Positions 1 to 10,602 are shown, counted from the stretch's first letter. The stretch: 64,000 nucleotides of DNA from Nocardioides panaciterrulae (GCF_013409645.1 NZ_JACCBG010000001.1:682001-746000), one strand, 5' to 3'. Program-made: numbers and translations. Notes: generated by a model from the sequence alone, not told the origin.

Positions 1-34
1 CGGACCGGTCTGAACCCGGACCGGCGGGTAGCGG

Positions 35-823
35 TCAGCCCAGGTCGGCGGCGAGGGCGGCGCCGACCTCCTGCAGCAGCGGCACGGCCCGGGCGACCAG
101 TTCCTCGGTCATGCGGGTGGCCGGCCCCGAGACCGACAGCGCCAGCCGGGTGGGCACGTCGGGGACGGGTACGGCGACGCAGCGCACCCCCACCTCCTGC
201 TCGCCCTCGTCGAGGGCGTAGCCGTGCTCCGCGGCCCAGACGAGCTGGCGGGCGAACTCCTCAACGTCGGTGACGGTGTTCGCGGTGTGATGCGGCATGC
301 CGGTGCGGGCCAGGATCTCGCGCACCTGCTCCGGCGGCATCGTGGCCATCATCGCCTTGCCCACCGCGGTGCAGTGGGGCAGCACCCGGCGCCCGACCTC
401 GGTGAACATCCGCATCGAGTGCCGCGACTGCTGCTGGGCGACGTAGACGACCTCGTCGCCGTCGAGCATCGCCAGGTTGGCGGACTCGCCGAGCTCGCGG
501 GCCAGGCGGGCCAGGTGCGGCCTGGCCCAGACGCCGAGCATGTGCGAGGAGCTCTCCCCGAGGCGGATCAGCCGCGGGCCGAGGGCGTAGCGGCGCGACT
601 CGTCCTGACGCAGGTAGCCCAGGTCGACCAGGGTGCGCAGCAGCCGGTGGATGGTCGGCAGCGGCAGCCCCGACTCCGCCGCCAGCTGGGAGAGGCCCAG
701 GACGCCGCCGTGGTCGGCCATGGACTCCAACAGCCCGAAGGCGCGCTCGACGGACTGGACGCCGCCCGTGCGGCCGCGCCCGGCCGCTTCGTCCGGCGTG
801 GCCGCCTCGGCGCTGGTCGCCAT
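35..823 (-). CDS. IclR-family transcriptional regulator of the purine/ureide genes
   Basis: The 262-aa protein has an N-terminal winged helix-turn-helix (about residues 20-85, with LSQLAAESGLPLPTIHRLL) and a C-terminal IclR effector domain (about 100-258, with the conserved HCTAVGKAMMA segment). IclR proteins are dimeric repressors or activators that bind small acids; AllR and related members sense glyoxylate or allantoin. It is divergent from a citrate-lyase-like gene and lies beside the uricase operon, so it is inferred to control ureide use. The palindromes at 974-988 and 3226-3240 are its likely operators. A leftward -10-like TAATAT lies at 950-955. The family call is firm; the effector is inferred from context. 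Confidence 0.9.
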   Translation of the reverse strand: MATSAEAATPDEAAGRGRTGGVQSVERAFGLLESMADHGGVLGLSQLAAESGLPLPTIHRLLRTLVDLGYLRQDESRRYALGPRLIRLGESSSHMLGVWARPHLARLARELGESANLAMLDGDEVVYVAQQQSRHSMRMFTEVGRRVLPHCTAVGKAMMATMPPEQVREILARTGMPHHTANTVTDVEEFARQLVWAAEHGYALDEGEQEVGVRCVAVPVPDVPTRLALSVSGPATRMTEELVARAVPLLQEVGAALAADLG

Positions 824-973
824 GGGTCCTCCTGCTTTCCGTATGCCGAAACCCTATGCAGCCGGGTGGCCGTCCCTCCGGGTGGCCGTTGATCCGGGTA
901 GGCGGTCGTGGCCGGCGCCGCCGGGGCCTTGCGCGGCTTCCGCGGAACAGATATTACTGTCCGCATCACGAAA

Positions 974-988
974 TCAACAGTCTGTTGA
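974..988. promoter_or_regulatory. Operator 1: TCAACA-GTC-TGTTGA palindrome
   Basis: Perfect 6-bp arms around a 3-bp centre in the divergent region between the IclR gene and the citrate-lyase-like gene. The same arms with a different centre recur at 3226-3240. Two other dyads lie beside it: TTCCGCGGAA at 938-947 (similar to IclR-type TTCC/GGAA sites) and ACAG-N6-CTGT at 947-960. Assignment to the neighbouring IclR protein is inference from position and from the second copy. Confidence 0.6.
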
Positions 989-1078
989 AGGTGGATGATG
1001 TCCGGACCTCCTCCGCCCCGACGGCCGCTGGGGGCCGCGCGGTCGACCAGCACCCCAGCACGAGCACCGAGGAGAGAA

Positions 1079-2383
1079 GTGAGCGACAACGTGGACAATC
1101 GGGTCATCGTGCCCGCCGGCCTCGGCGAGGAGCTCGACCGGCTGCTGGCCGAGGACGACGCGCACCTCGCCGCGGCGTACCCGGGTGATCGCGGCGTGCG
1201 CCAGCCGGTGCACACGGTCTACGTCCCGGCCGACCGGTACGCCGCGACCACCGTGGCCGACTGGGGCCGCGCCGGTCTCGCGGCGCTCGACGAGCACGCG
1301 CCCGACGCCGCCGCGGTGGCCGCGGCCTGGGGCCTGGACCCGGCGCTGGCCGTCGAGGTGCACGCGGCGGTGCGCCGCAAGCTCGCCGAGCAGCCGATCG
1401 AGGACCTGCGCATCGACCTCGAGGACGGCTTCGGCGTCCGGCCCGACGAGGAGGAGGACGCGGTCGTGGTCGCGGCCGCGCGGGCCCTGGCCGCGTCGGT
1501 AAGGGCCGGCGCGGCGGCGCCCTTCCACGGCATCCGGTTCAAGAGCCTCGAGGCGCCCACCCGCGCCCGGGGGCTGCGCACGCTCGCGCTCTTCGTCGGC
1601 GAGCTGGTCGCGGCCGGCGAGGGTGTCGGGGGTCTCGGAGATCTTGGGGGACTGGTCGTCACGCTGCCCAAGGTCACCTCGGTGGCCCAGGTCGAGGCGA
1701 TGGTCGTCGCGTGCGGCCGGCTGGAGCAGGAGCACGGCCTGGCGCCGGGCAGCCTGCGCTTCGAGATCCAGGTCGAGACGCCGCAGTCGATCCTGGGCGC
1801 GGACGGCACGCTGCTGGTCGCGCGGATGATCCACGCGGGGCAGGGGCGGGTGACCGGGCTGCACTACGGCACCTACGACTACTCGGCCTCGTGCGGGATC
1901 GCCGCGGCGTACCAGTCCATGGAGCACCCGGCGGCCGACCACGCGAAGGCGATCATGCAGGTCGCCGCCGCCGGGACGGGCGTGTTCGTGTCCGACGGGT
2001 CGACCAACGTGCTGCCGGTCGGCGACCACGCCTCGGTGCTGGCCGCGTGGCGGCTGCACGGCCGGCTGGTCCGCCGCTCGCTCGAGCGCGGCTTCTACCA
2101 GGGTTGGGACCTGCATCCGGCCCAGCTGCCGAGCCGCTACGTCGCGACCGACGCGTTCTACCGCGAGGGGCTGCCCGGCGCTGCGGCGCGGCTGCACGCC
2201 TACGTGCACGGCGGGGACTCCGGCTACCTCGACGAGCCGGCCACCGCCGCGGCGCTGGCCGGGTTCGTGATGCGCGGCGTCGACTGCGGGGCCGTGACGC
2301 CGGCCGAGCTCGAGGAGCGGATCGGCGTCGACGTCGACCGGCTGGCTGTGTTGGCCCGGCGCAGGGTCGCGGCCACGGGCTGA
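1079..2383 (+). CDS. HpcH/HpaI aldolase / citrate lyase-like TIM-barrel protein (DUF6986-type)
   Basis: A 434-aa protein starting at a GTG just after GAGGAG (1069-1074); an ATG at 995 is upstream but has no ribosome site and would add a low-complexity leader. Motifs include RIDLEDGFG, RFKSLEAPTR, TLPKV, FEIQVETPQS, HYGTYDYSAS and a C-terminal GFYQGWDLHPAQLPSRY. The acidic LED and ETP segments match the metal-binding layout of the CitE/HpcH and malate synthase superfamily, which condense or cleave glyoxylate, oxaloacetate or acetyl-CoA compounds. It sits behind the ureide regulator, and the pathway yields glyoxylate, so a malate-synthase-like or other glyoxylate reaction is a reasonable inference. 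The true reaction is not known to me. Confidence 0.75.
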   Translation: MSDNVDNRVIVPAGLGEELDRLLAEDDAHLAAAYPGDRGVRQPVHTVYVPADRYAATTVADWGRAGLAALDEHAPDAAAVAAAWGLDPALAVEVHAAVRRKLAEQPIEDLRIDLEDGFGVRPDEEEDAVVVAAARALAASVRAGAAAPFHGIRFKSLEAPTRARGLRTLALFVGELVAAGEGVGGLGDLGGLVVTLPKVTSVAQVEAMVVACGRLEQEHGLAPGSLRFEIQVETPQSILGADGTLLVARMIHAGQGRVTGLHYGTYDYSASCGIAAAYQSMEHPAADHAKAIMQVAAAGTGVFVSDGSTNVLPVGDHASVLAAWRLHGRLVRRSLERGFYQGWDLHPAQLPSRYVATDAFYREGLPGAAARLHAYVHGGDSGYLDEPATAAALAGFVMRGVDCGAVTPAELEERIGVDVDRLAVLARRRVAATG

Positions 2384-2486
2384 CCCGGGCTCACGACGGG
2401 GCTCACGGGGGGTCGCGGCTGGGTCGCGGGCCGGGCTCGCGGCCGGGAGGTCCGTCGTACGGTGGCCCGGGCGCTAGCCTCGGGGC

Positions 2487-2762
2487 ATGCGCCTGGTCGC
2501 GGAGTTCACCACCGAGCCCTTCCACGGGGAGGGGGAGGCGCCCGAGCACGCCCGGGCCGCGCTGGGGGCGGTTGAGCGCGCCGAGCTCGACTGCGACTTC
2601 GGCCCGCTCGGCACGACCGTGCGCGGCGAGGACGAGGACGTGCTGCCCGCGCTGACCGAGGTGCTGCGCGCCGCGCTGGCCCACGGCGCCACCCGGGTGA
2701 CGCTCCAGGTTGAGCGCGAGGACGTCTCCGGGGAGCCGGCCGGCGGGGCCGCGGATGTCTGA
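2487..2762 (+). CDS. Thiamine-binding protein, MTH1187/YkoF (DUF77) family
   Basis: A 91-aa single-domain protein with the family's pattern: start MRLVAEFTTEPF, then GPLGTTVRGEDEDVL and a closing TRVTLQVER strand, giving a ferredoxin-like fold. Members bind thiamine or its pyrimidine and assemble as tetramers. The ATG follows TAGCCT (2475-2480) by 6 bases, which fits a leaderless message. Its 3' end overlaps the next start by 8 bases, so the two are probably cotranscribed. Its link to ureide metabolism is unclear; no thiamine pathway gene is nearby. Confidence 0.75.
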   Translation: MRLVAEFTTEPFHGEGEAPEHARAALGAVERAELDCDFGPLGTTVRGEDEDVLPALTEVLRAALAHGATRVTLQVEREDVSGEPAGGAADV

Positions 2763-3171
2763 GCCCCACCCGCTGCTGCAGGCGGTGGCGCCGCTGCTGG
2801 AGCGCCTCGACGCCCGGGTCGTCGCCGCGGACGCGCTGCGCCCCGACGACGTGCCGCTGGTGTGGGACGGCCGCACCGTGGCCGGCGTACGCCTGCCGGC
2901 CGCGGCGGCTCCGGCCGCCGCCGGACCGGGCGCGGCCGTCGACTCTGCGCCCGCGGGCGAGGCCGCCGGGAGCCTGGAGGCCTTGATCGAGGAGGTCGCC
3001 CGGGAGCTGGGCGGCGGGCTCGCCGACCTCCCGCGCGCGGACAAGCAGCGTGCGGTGCGGCTGCTGGAGGAGCGCGGCGCCTTCGCCTACCGCAAGTCCG
3101 CGGAGACCATCGCCGAGGCCATCGGCGTGAGCCGCTTCACCGTCTACAACTACCTCAACCGCGCCCGCTGA
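2755..3171 (+). CDS. Small DNA-binding protein with YheO/DauR-type C-terminal HTH
   Basis: A 138-aa protein. The last 60 residues carry LPRADKQRAVRLLEERGAF and SAETIAEAIGVSRFTVYNYL, the layout of the helix-turn-helix that ends YheO/DauR regulators. The PAS-like sensor domain normally in front is missing; instead there are about 45 ordered residues (HPLLQAVAPLLERLD and a short beta segment) and an Ala/Pro-rich linker. The ATG lies inside the previous gene, indicating coupling. It could be a regulator of the adjacent ureide operon or a DNA-binding partner of the DUF77 protein. Function is inferred only. Confidence 0.65.
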   Translation: MSEPHPLLQAVAPLLERLDARVVAADALRPDDVPLVWDGRTVAGVRLPAAAAPAAAGPGAAVDSAPAGEAAGSLEALIEEVARELGGGLADLPRADKQRAVRLLEERGAFAYRKSAETIAEAIGVSRFTVYNYLNRAR

Positions 3172-3225
3172 TCCCACGGCTGGTCCCGCCGCTGGTCCCC
3201 GCCGCCCGGGCCCGCGAAGTCATCT

Positions 3226-3240
3226 TCAACAAACTGTTGA
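3226..3240. promoter_or_regulatory. Operator 2: TCAACA-AAC-TGTTGA palindrome over the uraD promoter
   Basis: Same 6-bp arms as the element at 974-988, in the gap before uraD. The right arm overlaps a -35-like TTGACG (3237-3242), with a weaker -10-like CACGCT at 3261-3266 (18-bp spacing). A protein bound here would block that promoter, which fits repression by the IclR protein. Confidence 0.6.
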
Positions 3241-3324
3241 CGCGATCCAGGTCCCGGTGTCACGCTCTTCTCGACGTCAACGCGATTTCCGCGATGCGAG
3301 AAGAACTTTCCGGAGGAACGGCCC

Positions 3325-3855
3325 GTGGACCTGACCGAGCTGAACACCACCGCCGAGGAGCGGCTCCGTCCCGCGCTGCTCGCCTGCTGCGACGTGCCGG
3401 CCTGGGCCGACGCGGTCCTGGCCGGCCGGCCGTACTCCGACCGCGGCGAGCTGGAGGCGGTCGCCGACAAGGCCGCCCGCACCTTCGCCCGCGCCGACGT
3501 CGACCGGGCCCTGGCCGCCCACCCCCGGATCGGGGAGCGCGCCCAGGGCCCGGGCACCGAGGCGGCCTGGTCGCGCGGCGAGCAGGCCGGGGTCTCCCGC
3601 GACCAGGACACCCAGGCCGCGCTGCTCGAGGGCAACCGCGCCTACGAGGAGCGCTTCGGCCGGGTGTTCCTGATCTGCGCCACCGGGCTCTCCGGCGAGC
3701 AGATCCTCGCCTCGCTGCGCGAGCGGCTCGACCACGACGCGACCACCGAGGACGCGGTCGTCGCCGGGGAGCTGCGCAAGATCGCGCTGCTGCGCCTGGC
3801 GAAGCTCGTCGAGGACGCCGGCCAGGCCGGCCAAGCCGGAGGAGTCAGTCGATGA
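3325..3855 (+). CDS. uraD: OHCU decarboxylase
   Basis: This 176-aa enzyme decarboxylates 2-oxo-4-hydroxy-4-carboxy-5-ureidoimidazoline to S-allantoin, the last step of urate oxidation. The family signature HPRIG holds the catalytic His (about residue 66); EQAGVS and a C-terminal RKIALLRLAKLV helix are also typical. The GTG start follows CCGGAGG (about 3308-3314). Its TGA overlaps the ATG of uraH. It heads the uraD-uraH-uricase-allB-allE run behind operator 2. Confidence 0.92.
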   Translation: MDLTELNTTAEERLRPALLACCDVPAWADAVLAGRPYSDRGELEAVADKAARTFARADVDRALAAHPRIGERAQGPGTEAAWSRGEQAGVSRDQDTQAALLEGNRAYEERFGRVFLICATGLSGEQILASLRERLDHDATTEDAVVAGELRKIALLRLAKLVEDAGQAGQAGGVSR

Positions 3856-4220
3856 GCGCGATCACCACCCACGTCCTGGACACCGCGCTGGGCCGCCCGG
3901 CCGCCGGCGTACGCGTCCGGCTCGAGCGGCTGGCCGGCCCCACCTCGCAGACCGACCCCGAGACCACCGGCCACCCGACCCAGGTGCTCGCGGAGTCGAC
4001 CACCGACGCCGACGGCCGCGTCCGCGAGCTCGGCCCCGACCGGGCCGAGCCCGGCACCTACCGGCTGGTCTTCGACGTCGCGGCGTACGCCGCCGCGACC
4101 GGCCAGGCCTGCTTCTTCCCCGAGGTCAGCCTCACGTTCGCGCTGACCGACCCCAGCACGCACCACCACGTGCCGCTGCTGCTGAGCCCGTTCGCCTACT
4201 CCACCTACCGAGGGAGCTGA
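3852..4220 (+). CDS. uraH: Hydroxyisourate hydrolase (transthyretin-related)
   Basis: A 122-aa enzyme that hydrolyses 5-hydroxyisourate to OHCU. The N-terminal THVLD and the C-terminal YSTYRGS are the two hallmark motifs of HIU hydrolases and contribute the active-site His and Arg plus the C-terminal tetrapeptide. Length matches the family (110-125 aa). The start ATG overlaps the uraD stop, so translation is coupled; the uricase gene follows after 5 bases. Confidence 0.93.
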   Translation: MSAITTHVLDTALGRPAAGVRVRLERLAGPTSQTDPETTGHPTQVLAESTTDADGRVRELGPDRAEPGTYRLVFDVAAYAAATGQACFFPEVSLTFALTDPSTHHHVPLLLSPFAYSTYRGS

Positions 4221-4225
4221 TCCCC

Positions 4226-5131
4226 ATGCCCATCCGTCTGGGCCCCAATCAGTACGGCAAGGCCGAGAGCCGCGTCGTGCGCATCTACCGCGACACCCCC
4301 CGGCACCGGATCCGCGACCTCAACGTCTCCTCCGCCCTGCGCGGCCGGTTCGAGGACGCCCACGTCTCCGGCGACCAGAGGGACGTGCTGCCCACCGACA
4401 CCCAGAAGAACACCGCCTTCGCCTTCGCCAAGGACAAGGGCGTGACCTCGATCGAGGAGTTCGCGCTGACCCTCGGCGACCACTTCATCGCCGCCGCCCC
4501 GGCCGCCGAGGGCGCCCGGGTCGCGGTCCAGGAGTACCCCTGGGAGCGCATCGAGGTCGACGGCGCCGGCCACGACCACTCCTTCGTCCGCTCCGGGGCC
4601 GGCGTGCGCACCACCGTCGTGAACATCGACGGCTCCGGCCCGGACCGCACCGCCCACGTGGTCTCCGGCATCGAGGACCTCACCGTGCTGAAGTCCACCG
4701 GCTCGGAGTTCCACGGGTTCCTCAAGGACGAGTACACGACCCTGCAGGAGACCACCGACCGGATCCTGGCCACCTCGCTGGTCGTCCGCTGGCGCTACGC
4801 CCACACCGACGTCGCGTGGGACAAGTCCTACGACGCGATCAAGGCGCTGCTGCTGCGGCGGTTCGCGGAGATCCACAGCTACGCCCTGCAGCAGACGCTC
4901 TACGGCATGGGCGAGTCGGTCCTCGAGCAGCACCCGGAGGTCGCCGAGATCAAGTTCTCCGCGCCCAACAAGCACCACTTCCTGGTGGACCTCTCCCCGT
5001 TCGGGGTGGACAACCCCGGCGAGGTGTTCCACGCCGCCGACCGGCCCTACGGGCTGATCGAGCTCACCGTCCAGCGCGACGACGCGCCCGATCCCGGCAA
5101 CGCCTGGCACGGCGTGCCCGGCTTCTGCTGA
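4226..5131 (+). CDS. pucL: Factor-independent urate hydroxylase (uricase)
   Basis: A 301-aa cofactor-free uricase that oxidises urate to 5-hydroxyisourate with O2. The catalytic pair is visible as Lys12 (YGKAE) and Thr57-Asp58 (PTDTQKN), and the His is in NKHHFLVDLSPFG near residues 249-261. Length agrees with bacterial uricases. It lacks a peroxisomal SKL tail, as expected. It carries only the oxidase domain; in Bacillus PucL an OHCU decarboxylase is fused, whereas here uraD is separate. Confidence 0.93.
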   Translation: MPIRLGPNQYGKAESRVVRIYRDTPRHRIRDLNVSSALRGRFEDAHVSGDQRDVLPTDTQKNTAFAFAKDKGVTSIEEFALTLGDHFIAAAPAAEGARVAVQEYPWERIEVDGAGHDHSFVRSGAGVRTTVVNIDGSGPDRTAHVVSGIEDLTVLKSTGSEFHGFLKDEYTTLQETTDRILATSLVVRWRYAHTDVAWDKSYDAIKALLLRRFAEIHSYALQQTLYGMGESVLEQHPEVAEIKFSAPNKHHFLVDLSPFGVDNPGEVFHAADRPYGLIELTVQRDDAPDPGNAWHGVPGFC

Positions 5132-5260
5132 AGGGGCGGCGTACGTCGCGAGCGGTGCCCCGCCGGGACCGACCGATGAACCGGCACCGCGGCCCGGCCG
5201 GGTGCAGGATGGCCGATGCCGGCACGTGGGCACGTCGGCACGAGCGAGAGGAGCCCGCCG

Positions 5261-6652
5261 GTGAGCGAGGGACGGGGCGCGCTGGACCTGGTGCTGCGGG
5301 CCCGCCGGGTGGTGACACCCGACGGCGAGGTGGCCGCCGCCGTCGGCGTGAGGGACGGGCGGATCGTGGCGGTCGAGCCGCTGGACGCCGGGATGACGGC
5401 GCCCGAGACGGTGGAGCTCGCCGAGGACGAGGTGCTGCTGCCCGGGCTGGTCGACTCCCACGTCCACGTCAACGATCCCGGCCGCACCGAGTGGGAGGGC
5501 TTCACCTCCGCGACCCGGGCGGCCGCCGCCGGTGGCGTCACGACGATCGTCGACATGCCGCTCAACAGCATCCCGCCGACCGTCGACGTCGCGGCGCTGG
5601 AGGTGAAGCGGAAGGCCGCGGCCGGCCAGGCGTTCGTCGACGTCGGGTTCTGGGGCGGCGCGGTGCCGGGCAACCTCGCGGACCTGCGCCCGCTGCACGC
5701 GGCCGGCGTGAGCGGGTTCAAGTGCTTCCTGGTGCACTCCGGGGTCGAGGAGTTCCCGCCGCTGGACGAGGAGGAGCTGGCCGCCGCGATGCGCGAGATC
5801 GCCTCGTTCGACGGGCTCCTGATCGTGCACGCCGAGGACGCGCACGCGATCGACGCCGCGCCGCCGCCGGCCGGCGCGGACTACGCCTCGTTCCTCGGCT
5901 CGCGGCCCCGCGACGCGGAGGACCGGGCGGTGCGGCGGCTGATCGGGCTGGCGCGGGAGACCGGCTGCCGGGTGCACGTGCTGCACGTGTCCAGCTCCGA
6001 CGTGCTGCCGCTGCTGGCGGCCGCGCGGGCGGACGGCGTACGCATCACCGCCGAGACCTGCCCGCACTACCTGACCTTCAGCGCCGAGGAGGTGCCGTCC
6101 GGTGCGACCCAGTTCAAGTGCTGTCCGCCGATCCGCGAGCAGGACAACCGCGAGCGGCTGTGGGCCGGGCTGCGCGACGGTGTGATCGACCTGGTCGTCA
6201 CCGACCACTCGCCCTCGACGATCGACCTGAAGTGCCTCGACACCGGCGACTTCGCGGCCGCCTGGGGCGGGATCTCCTCCCTCCAGCTCGGGCTGGCCGC
6301 GGTGTGGTCCGGCGCCCGGGCGCGCGGGTTCGGCCTCACCGACGTCGCCCGGTGGATGTCCGCCGCCCCCGCCCGCCAGGCCGGGCTGCCGGCCAAGGGC
6401 GCGATCGCCGTGGGCCGCGACGCCGACTTCTGCGTGCTCGCGCCGGAGGAGGCCTTCGTCGTCGACGAGACCCGGCTGCACCACAAGAACGCGATCACGC
6501 CGTACCACGGCCGGACGCTGACCGGCGTGGTGCGCAGCACCTGGCTGCGCGGCGTACGCATCCACGACGGGCACGACCGGCACGACCGGCACGACCACCG
6601 AGACCCCGCCGCCGAGCCGCGCGGCCGGCTCCTGACCAGAGGAGAGGCATGA
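5261..6652 (+). CDS. allB: Allantoinase
   Basis: A 463-aa amidohydrolase that opens the hydantoin ring of allantoin to give allantoate. All metal ligands are visible: His67 and His69 in [16 protein letters not shown], the carboxylated Lys154 in GFKCF, His190 (HAED), His242 (LHVSS) and Asp315 (TDHSPS). The GTG start follows GAGAGGAG; an ATG at 5216 lacks a ribosome site. Near the C-terminus a His/Asp-rich stretch ([14 protein letters not shown]) is low complexity and variable. The TGA overlaps the allE ATG. Confidence 0.93.
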   Translation: MSEGRGALDLVLRARRVVTPDGEVAAAVGVRDGRIVAVEPLDAGMTAPETVELAEDEVLLPGLVDSHVHVNDPGRTEWEGFTSATRAAAAGGVTTIVDMPLNSIPPTVDVAALEVKRKAAAGQAFVDVGFWGGAVPGNLADLRPLHAAGVSGFKCFLVHSGVEEFPPLDEEELAAAMREIASFDGLLIVHAEDAHAIDAAPPPAGADYASFLGSRPRDAEDRAVRRLIGLARETGCRVHVLHVSSSDVLPLLAAARADGVRITAETCPHYLTFSAEEVPSGATQFKCCPPIREQDNRERLWAGLRDGVIDLVVTDHSPSTIDLKCLDTGDFAAAWGGISSLQLGLAAVWSGARARGFGLTDVARWMSAAPARQAGLPAKGAIAVGRDADFCVLAPEEAFVVDETRLHHKNAITPYHGRTLTGVVRSTWLRGVRIHDGHDRHDRHDHRDPAAEPRGRLLTRGEA

Positions 6653-7491
6653 GCACCCCCGATCGGCCGCGCTACTACGCACCCACCGGCGGCCACCCCG
6701 CCCAGACCGAGCTGACCACGGACCGCGCGGTGTTCACCGAGGCGTACGCCGTGCTCCCGCGCGGCACCATGCGCGACATCGTCACCAGCAACCTGCCGTT
6801 CTGGGAGGGCACCCGGCTGTGGGTGATCGCCCGACCGCTGTCGGGGTTCGCCGAGACGTTCTCGCAGTACGTCATGGAGGTGCAGCCCGGCGGCGGCAGC
6901 GACCGGCCCGAGCTCGACCCCGCCGCCGAGGGCGTGCTGTTCGTCGTCGAGGGCGACCTGACGCTCTCGGTCGAGGGGGAGCAGCACGAGCTGGCGCCCG
7001 GCGGCTACGCGTTCCTGCCGCCGGGCTGCGCCTGGCGGCTGTGGAACACCGGCGACGCGGTGGCGCGGTTCCACTGGATCCGCAAGGCCTACCAGGCCGT
7101 CGACGGGATCGAGGTGCCCGCGCCGTTCGTCACCAACGAGGTCGACGTCGAGGGCGCGCAGATGCCGGGCACGAACGGCGCGTGGTGGACCCAGCGGTTC
7201 GTCGACCCGCTCGACGTGCGCCACGACATGCACGTCAACATCGTCAGCTTCGAGCCCGGCGGCGCGATCCCGTTCCCGGAGACCCATGTGATGGAGCACG
7301 GGCTCTACGTGCTGGAGGGCAAGGCGGTCTACCTGCTCAACAAGGACTGGGTCGAGGTGCAGGAGGGGGACTTCATGTGGCTGCGGGCGTTCTGTCCGCA
7401 GGCCTGCTACGCCGGCGGCCCCGGCCGGTTCCGCTACCTGCTCTACAAGGACGTGAACCGGCACGCCGTGCTGTCCCGGCAGTTCGGCTGA
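6649..7491 (+). CDS. allE: (S)-ureidoglycine aminohydrolase, bicupin
   Basis: A 280-aa double-cupin protein that removes ammonia from S-ureidoglycine to give S-ureidoglycolate. The Mn site in the second cupin is complete: Glu211, His213, His217 ([14 protein letters not shown]) and Gln251. The first cupin (about 70-145) has lost metal ligands, as usual. It is the last ureide gene here. Allantoate amidohydrolase (allC) and a ureidoglycolate lyase or dehydrogenase, needed before and after this step, are not in the window. Confidence 0.92.
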   Translation: MSTPDRPRYYAPTGGHPAQTELTTDRAVFTEAYAVLPRGTMRDIVTSNLPFWEGTRLWVIARPLSGFAETFSQYVMEVQPGGGSDRPELDPAAEGVLFVVEGDLTLSVEGEQHELAPGGYAFLPPGCAWRLWNTGDAVARFHWIRKAYQAVDGIEVPAPFVTNEVDVEGAQMPGTNGAWWTQRFVDPLDVRHDMHVNIVSFEPGGAIPFPETHVMEHGLYVLEGKAVYLLNKDWVEVQEGDFMWLRAFCPQACYAGGPGRFRYLLYKDVNRHAVLSRQFG

Positions 7492-7560
7492 GCTGAGCGG
7501 GGGGCTCGGCCGGTGGCGGGGGCCGGTCGGTTTCGGGGGGTCGGCGCCGGTGTCGTGCCC

Positions 7561-7566
7561 TAGGGT
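7561..7566 (+). promoter_or_regulatory. -10 box TAGGGT for a leaderless GTG start
   Basis: TAGGGT lies exactly 6 bases before the GTG at 7573, placing the transcription start on the start codon. This decides the start of the coiled-coil gene, which has no ribosome site. Confidence 0.55.
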
Positions 7567-7572
7567 GACGGC

Positions 7573-8532
7573 GTGGTCGACGGGGTGCAGGCGCGGCAGG
7601 TCCAGGACGAGCTCGAGGCGGCGCTGGAGGCGGACGCCGAGCAGCGGCGGCTGACGGCCCGCCGCGAGCGAGCGCGGACGGAGGCCGACGCCGCCGCCCG
7701 GGCGCTGGCCGAGGCGCGGGCGACACACCGGCTGGAGAGCCAGGACGTGGCCCGGCTGGAGTCGTTCAGCCCGACCCGGATCTGGGCCGGCCTGCGCGGC
7801 AGCCGGGAGACCGATCTGGCCCGCGAGCAGGCCGAGGAGCAGGCCGCGGCGTACGCCGTGTCCCGGGCCCAGGCCCGCGTGCAGGCGGCCGACGCCGAGC
7901 TGGCCGCGGTCCAGGGCGCCCTGGCCGCGCTCGGCGACGTCCCGGCCCGGCGGGAGCGGGCGCTGGCGGCCAAGGAGCGGCTGCTCACCGGCGCAGGGGG
8001 CGCCGACGGCGCCGAGCTGGAGTCGATCGCGACCGAGCTGGGCTCGGTCCGCTCGCAGCTCACCGAGGTGCGGGAGGCGCTCGGGGCCGCCGCGGCCGCC
8101 GCCGACCGGCTTGCGCAGGCCGCGACCGAGCTGGGCAAGGCCAGGAGCTGGTCGACCTACGACACCTTCTTCGACGGCGGGGTGATCGGCGACATGATGA
8201 AGTACGACCGGGTCGACCAGGCCGCGGCCCTGATGCGCGAGGCCGACCGGGCGCTGCGTCGGCTGTCCACCGAGCTGGCCGACGTCGGGATGGGGCCGGT
8301 GGGCGGCGTCGAGGTCACCGGGATGGTCCGCGCCTTCGACGTGTGGTTCGACAACATCTTCAGCGACTGGTCGGTGCGGAACCGGATCACCGAGGCGGCC
8401 CGGCGTACCGACGACGCGGCGGCCGCCGTGCACCAGGTCCGCGGCCGGCTGACCGCCCGAGCCGAGGCGCTGGCCGGGTCCGAGGCGCGGCTGCGCACCC
8501 GGCGCGAGGAGCTGCTGCTCGCCACCAGCTGA
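7573..8532 (+). CDS. Coiled-coil protein of unknown function
   Basis: A 319-aa acidic, Ala/Glu/Arg-rich protein with no signal peptide or membrane segment. Residues 1-70, 90-200 and 270-315 are heptad-like helices; the middle (about 190-270) holds a more ordered core with STYDTFFDGGVIGDMMKYDR and FDVWFDNIFSDWSVRNRI, the likely conserved signature. I do not recognise a named family with certainty. Its start is set by the leaderless promoter at 7561. It stands alone between allE and the converging typA gene. Confidence 0.7.
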   Translation: MVDGVQARQVQDELEAALEADAEQRRLTARRERARTEADAAARALAEARATHRLESQDVARLESFSPTRIWAGLRGSRETDLAREQAEEQAAAYAVSRAQARVQAADAELAAVQGALAALGDVPARRERALAAKERLLTGAGGADGAELESIATELGSVRSQLTEVREALGAAAAAADRLAQAATELGKARSWSTYDTFFDGGVIGDMMKYDRVDQAAALMREADRALRRLSTELADVGMGPVGGVEVTGMVRAFDVWFDNIFSDWSVRNRITEAARRTDDAAAAVHQVRGRLTARAEALAGSEARLRTRREELLLATS

Positions 8533-8607
8533 CCGCGACCGGCCGGCCGCCCGCCGCGCGCCCGCGGACCCGACCGCGAGCGGTCGACGGTCAGCGGGCG
8601 CCAGCGG

Positions 8608-10503
<1,896 letters not shown>

Positions 10504-10602
10504 GGGGGTACGTCGTCGCTTCCGTCGGGAGTGGGGGGAGGCCGAGCGGGCCCCCGGGAAGTCTACGGCGCCCCTGCACGGGTCCCCACATCGTCGGGAT
10601 CG

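Noticed and set aside
3300..3320. TTCCGGAGGAA dyad before uraD as an IclR-type operator
   Set aside because: It coincides with the ribosome site GGAGG, so the symmetry is probably accidental.
4205..6682. 825-codon open frame on the minus strand opposite uricase and allB
   Set aside because: Low-complexity Gly/Arg/Val composition and full overlap with verified enzymes; a GC-bias artefact.
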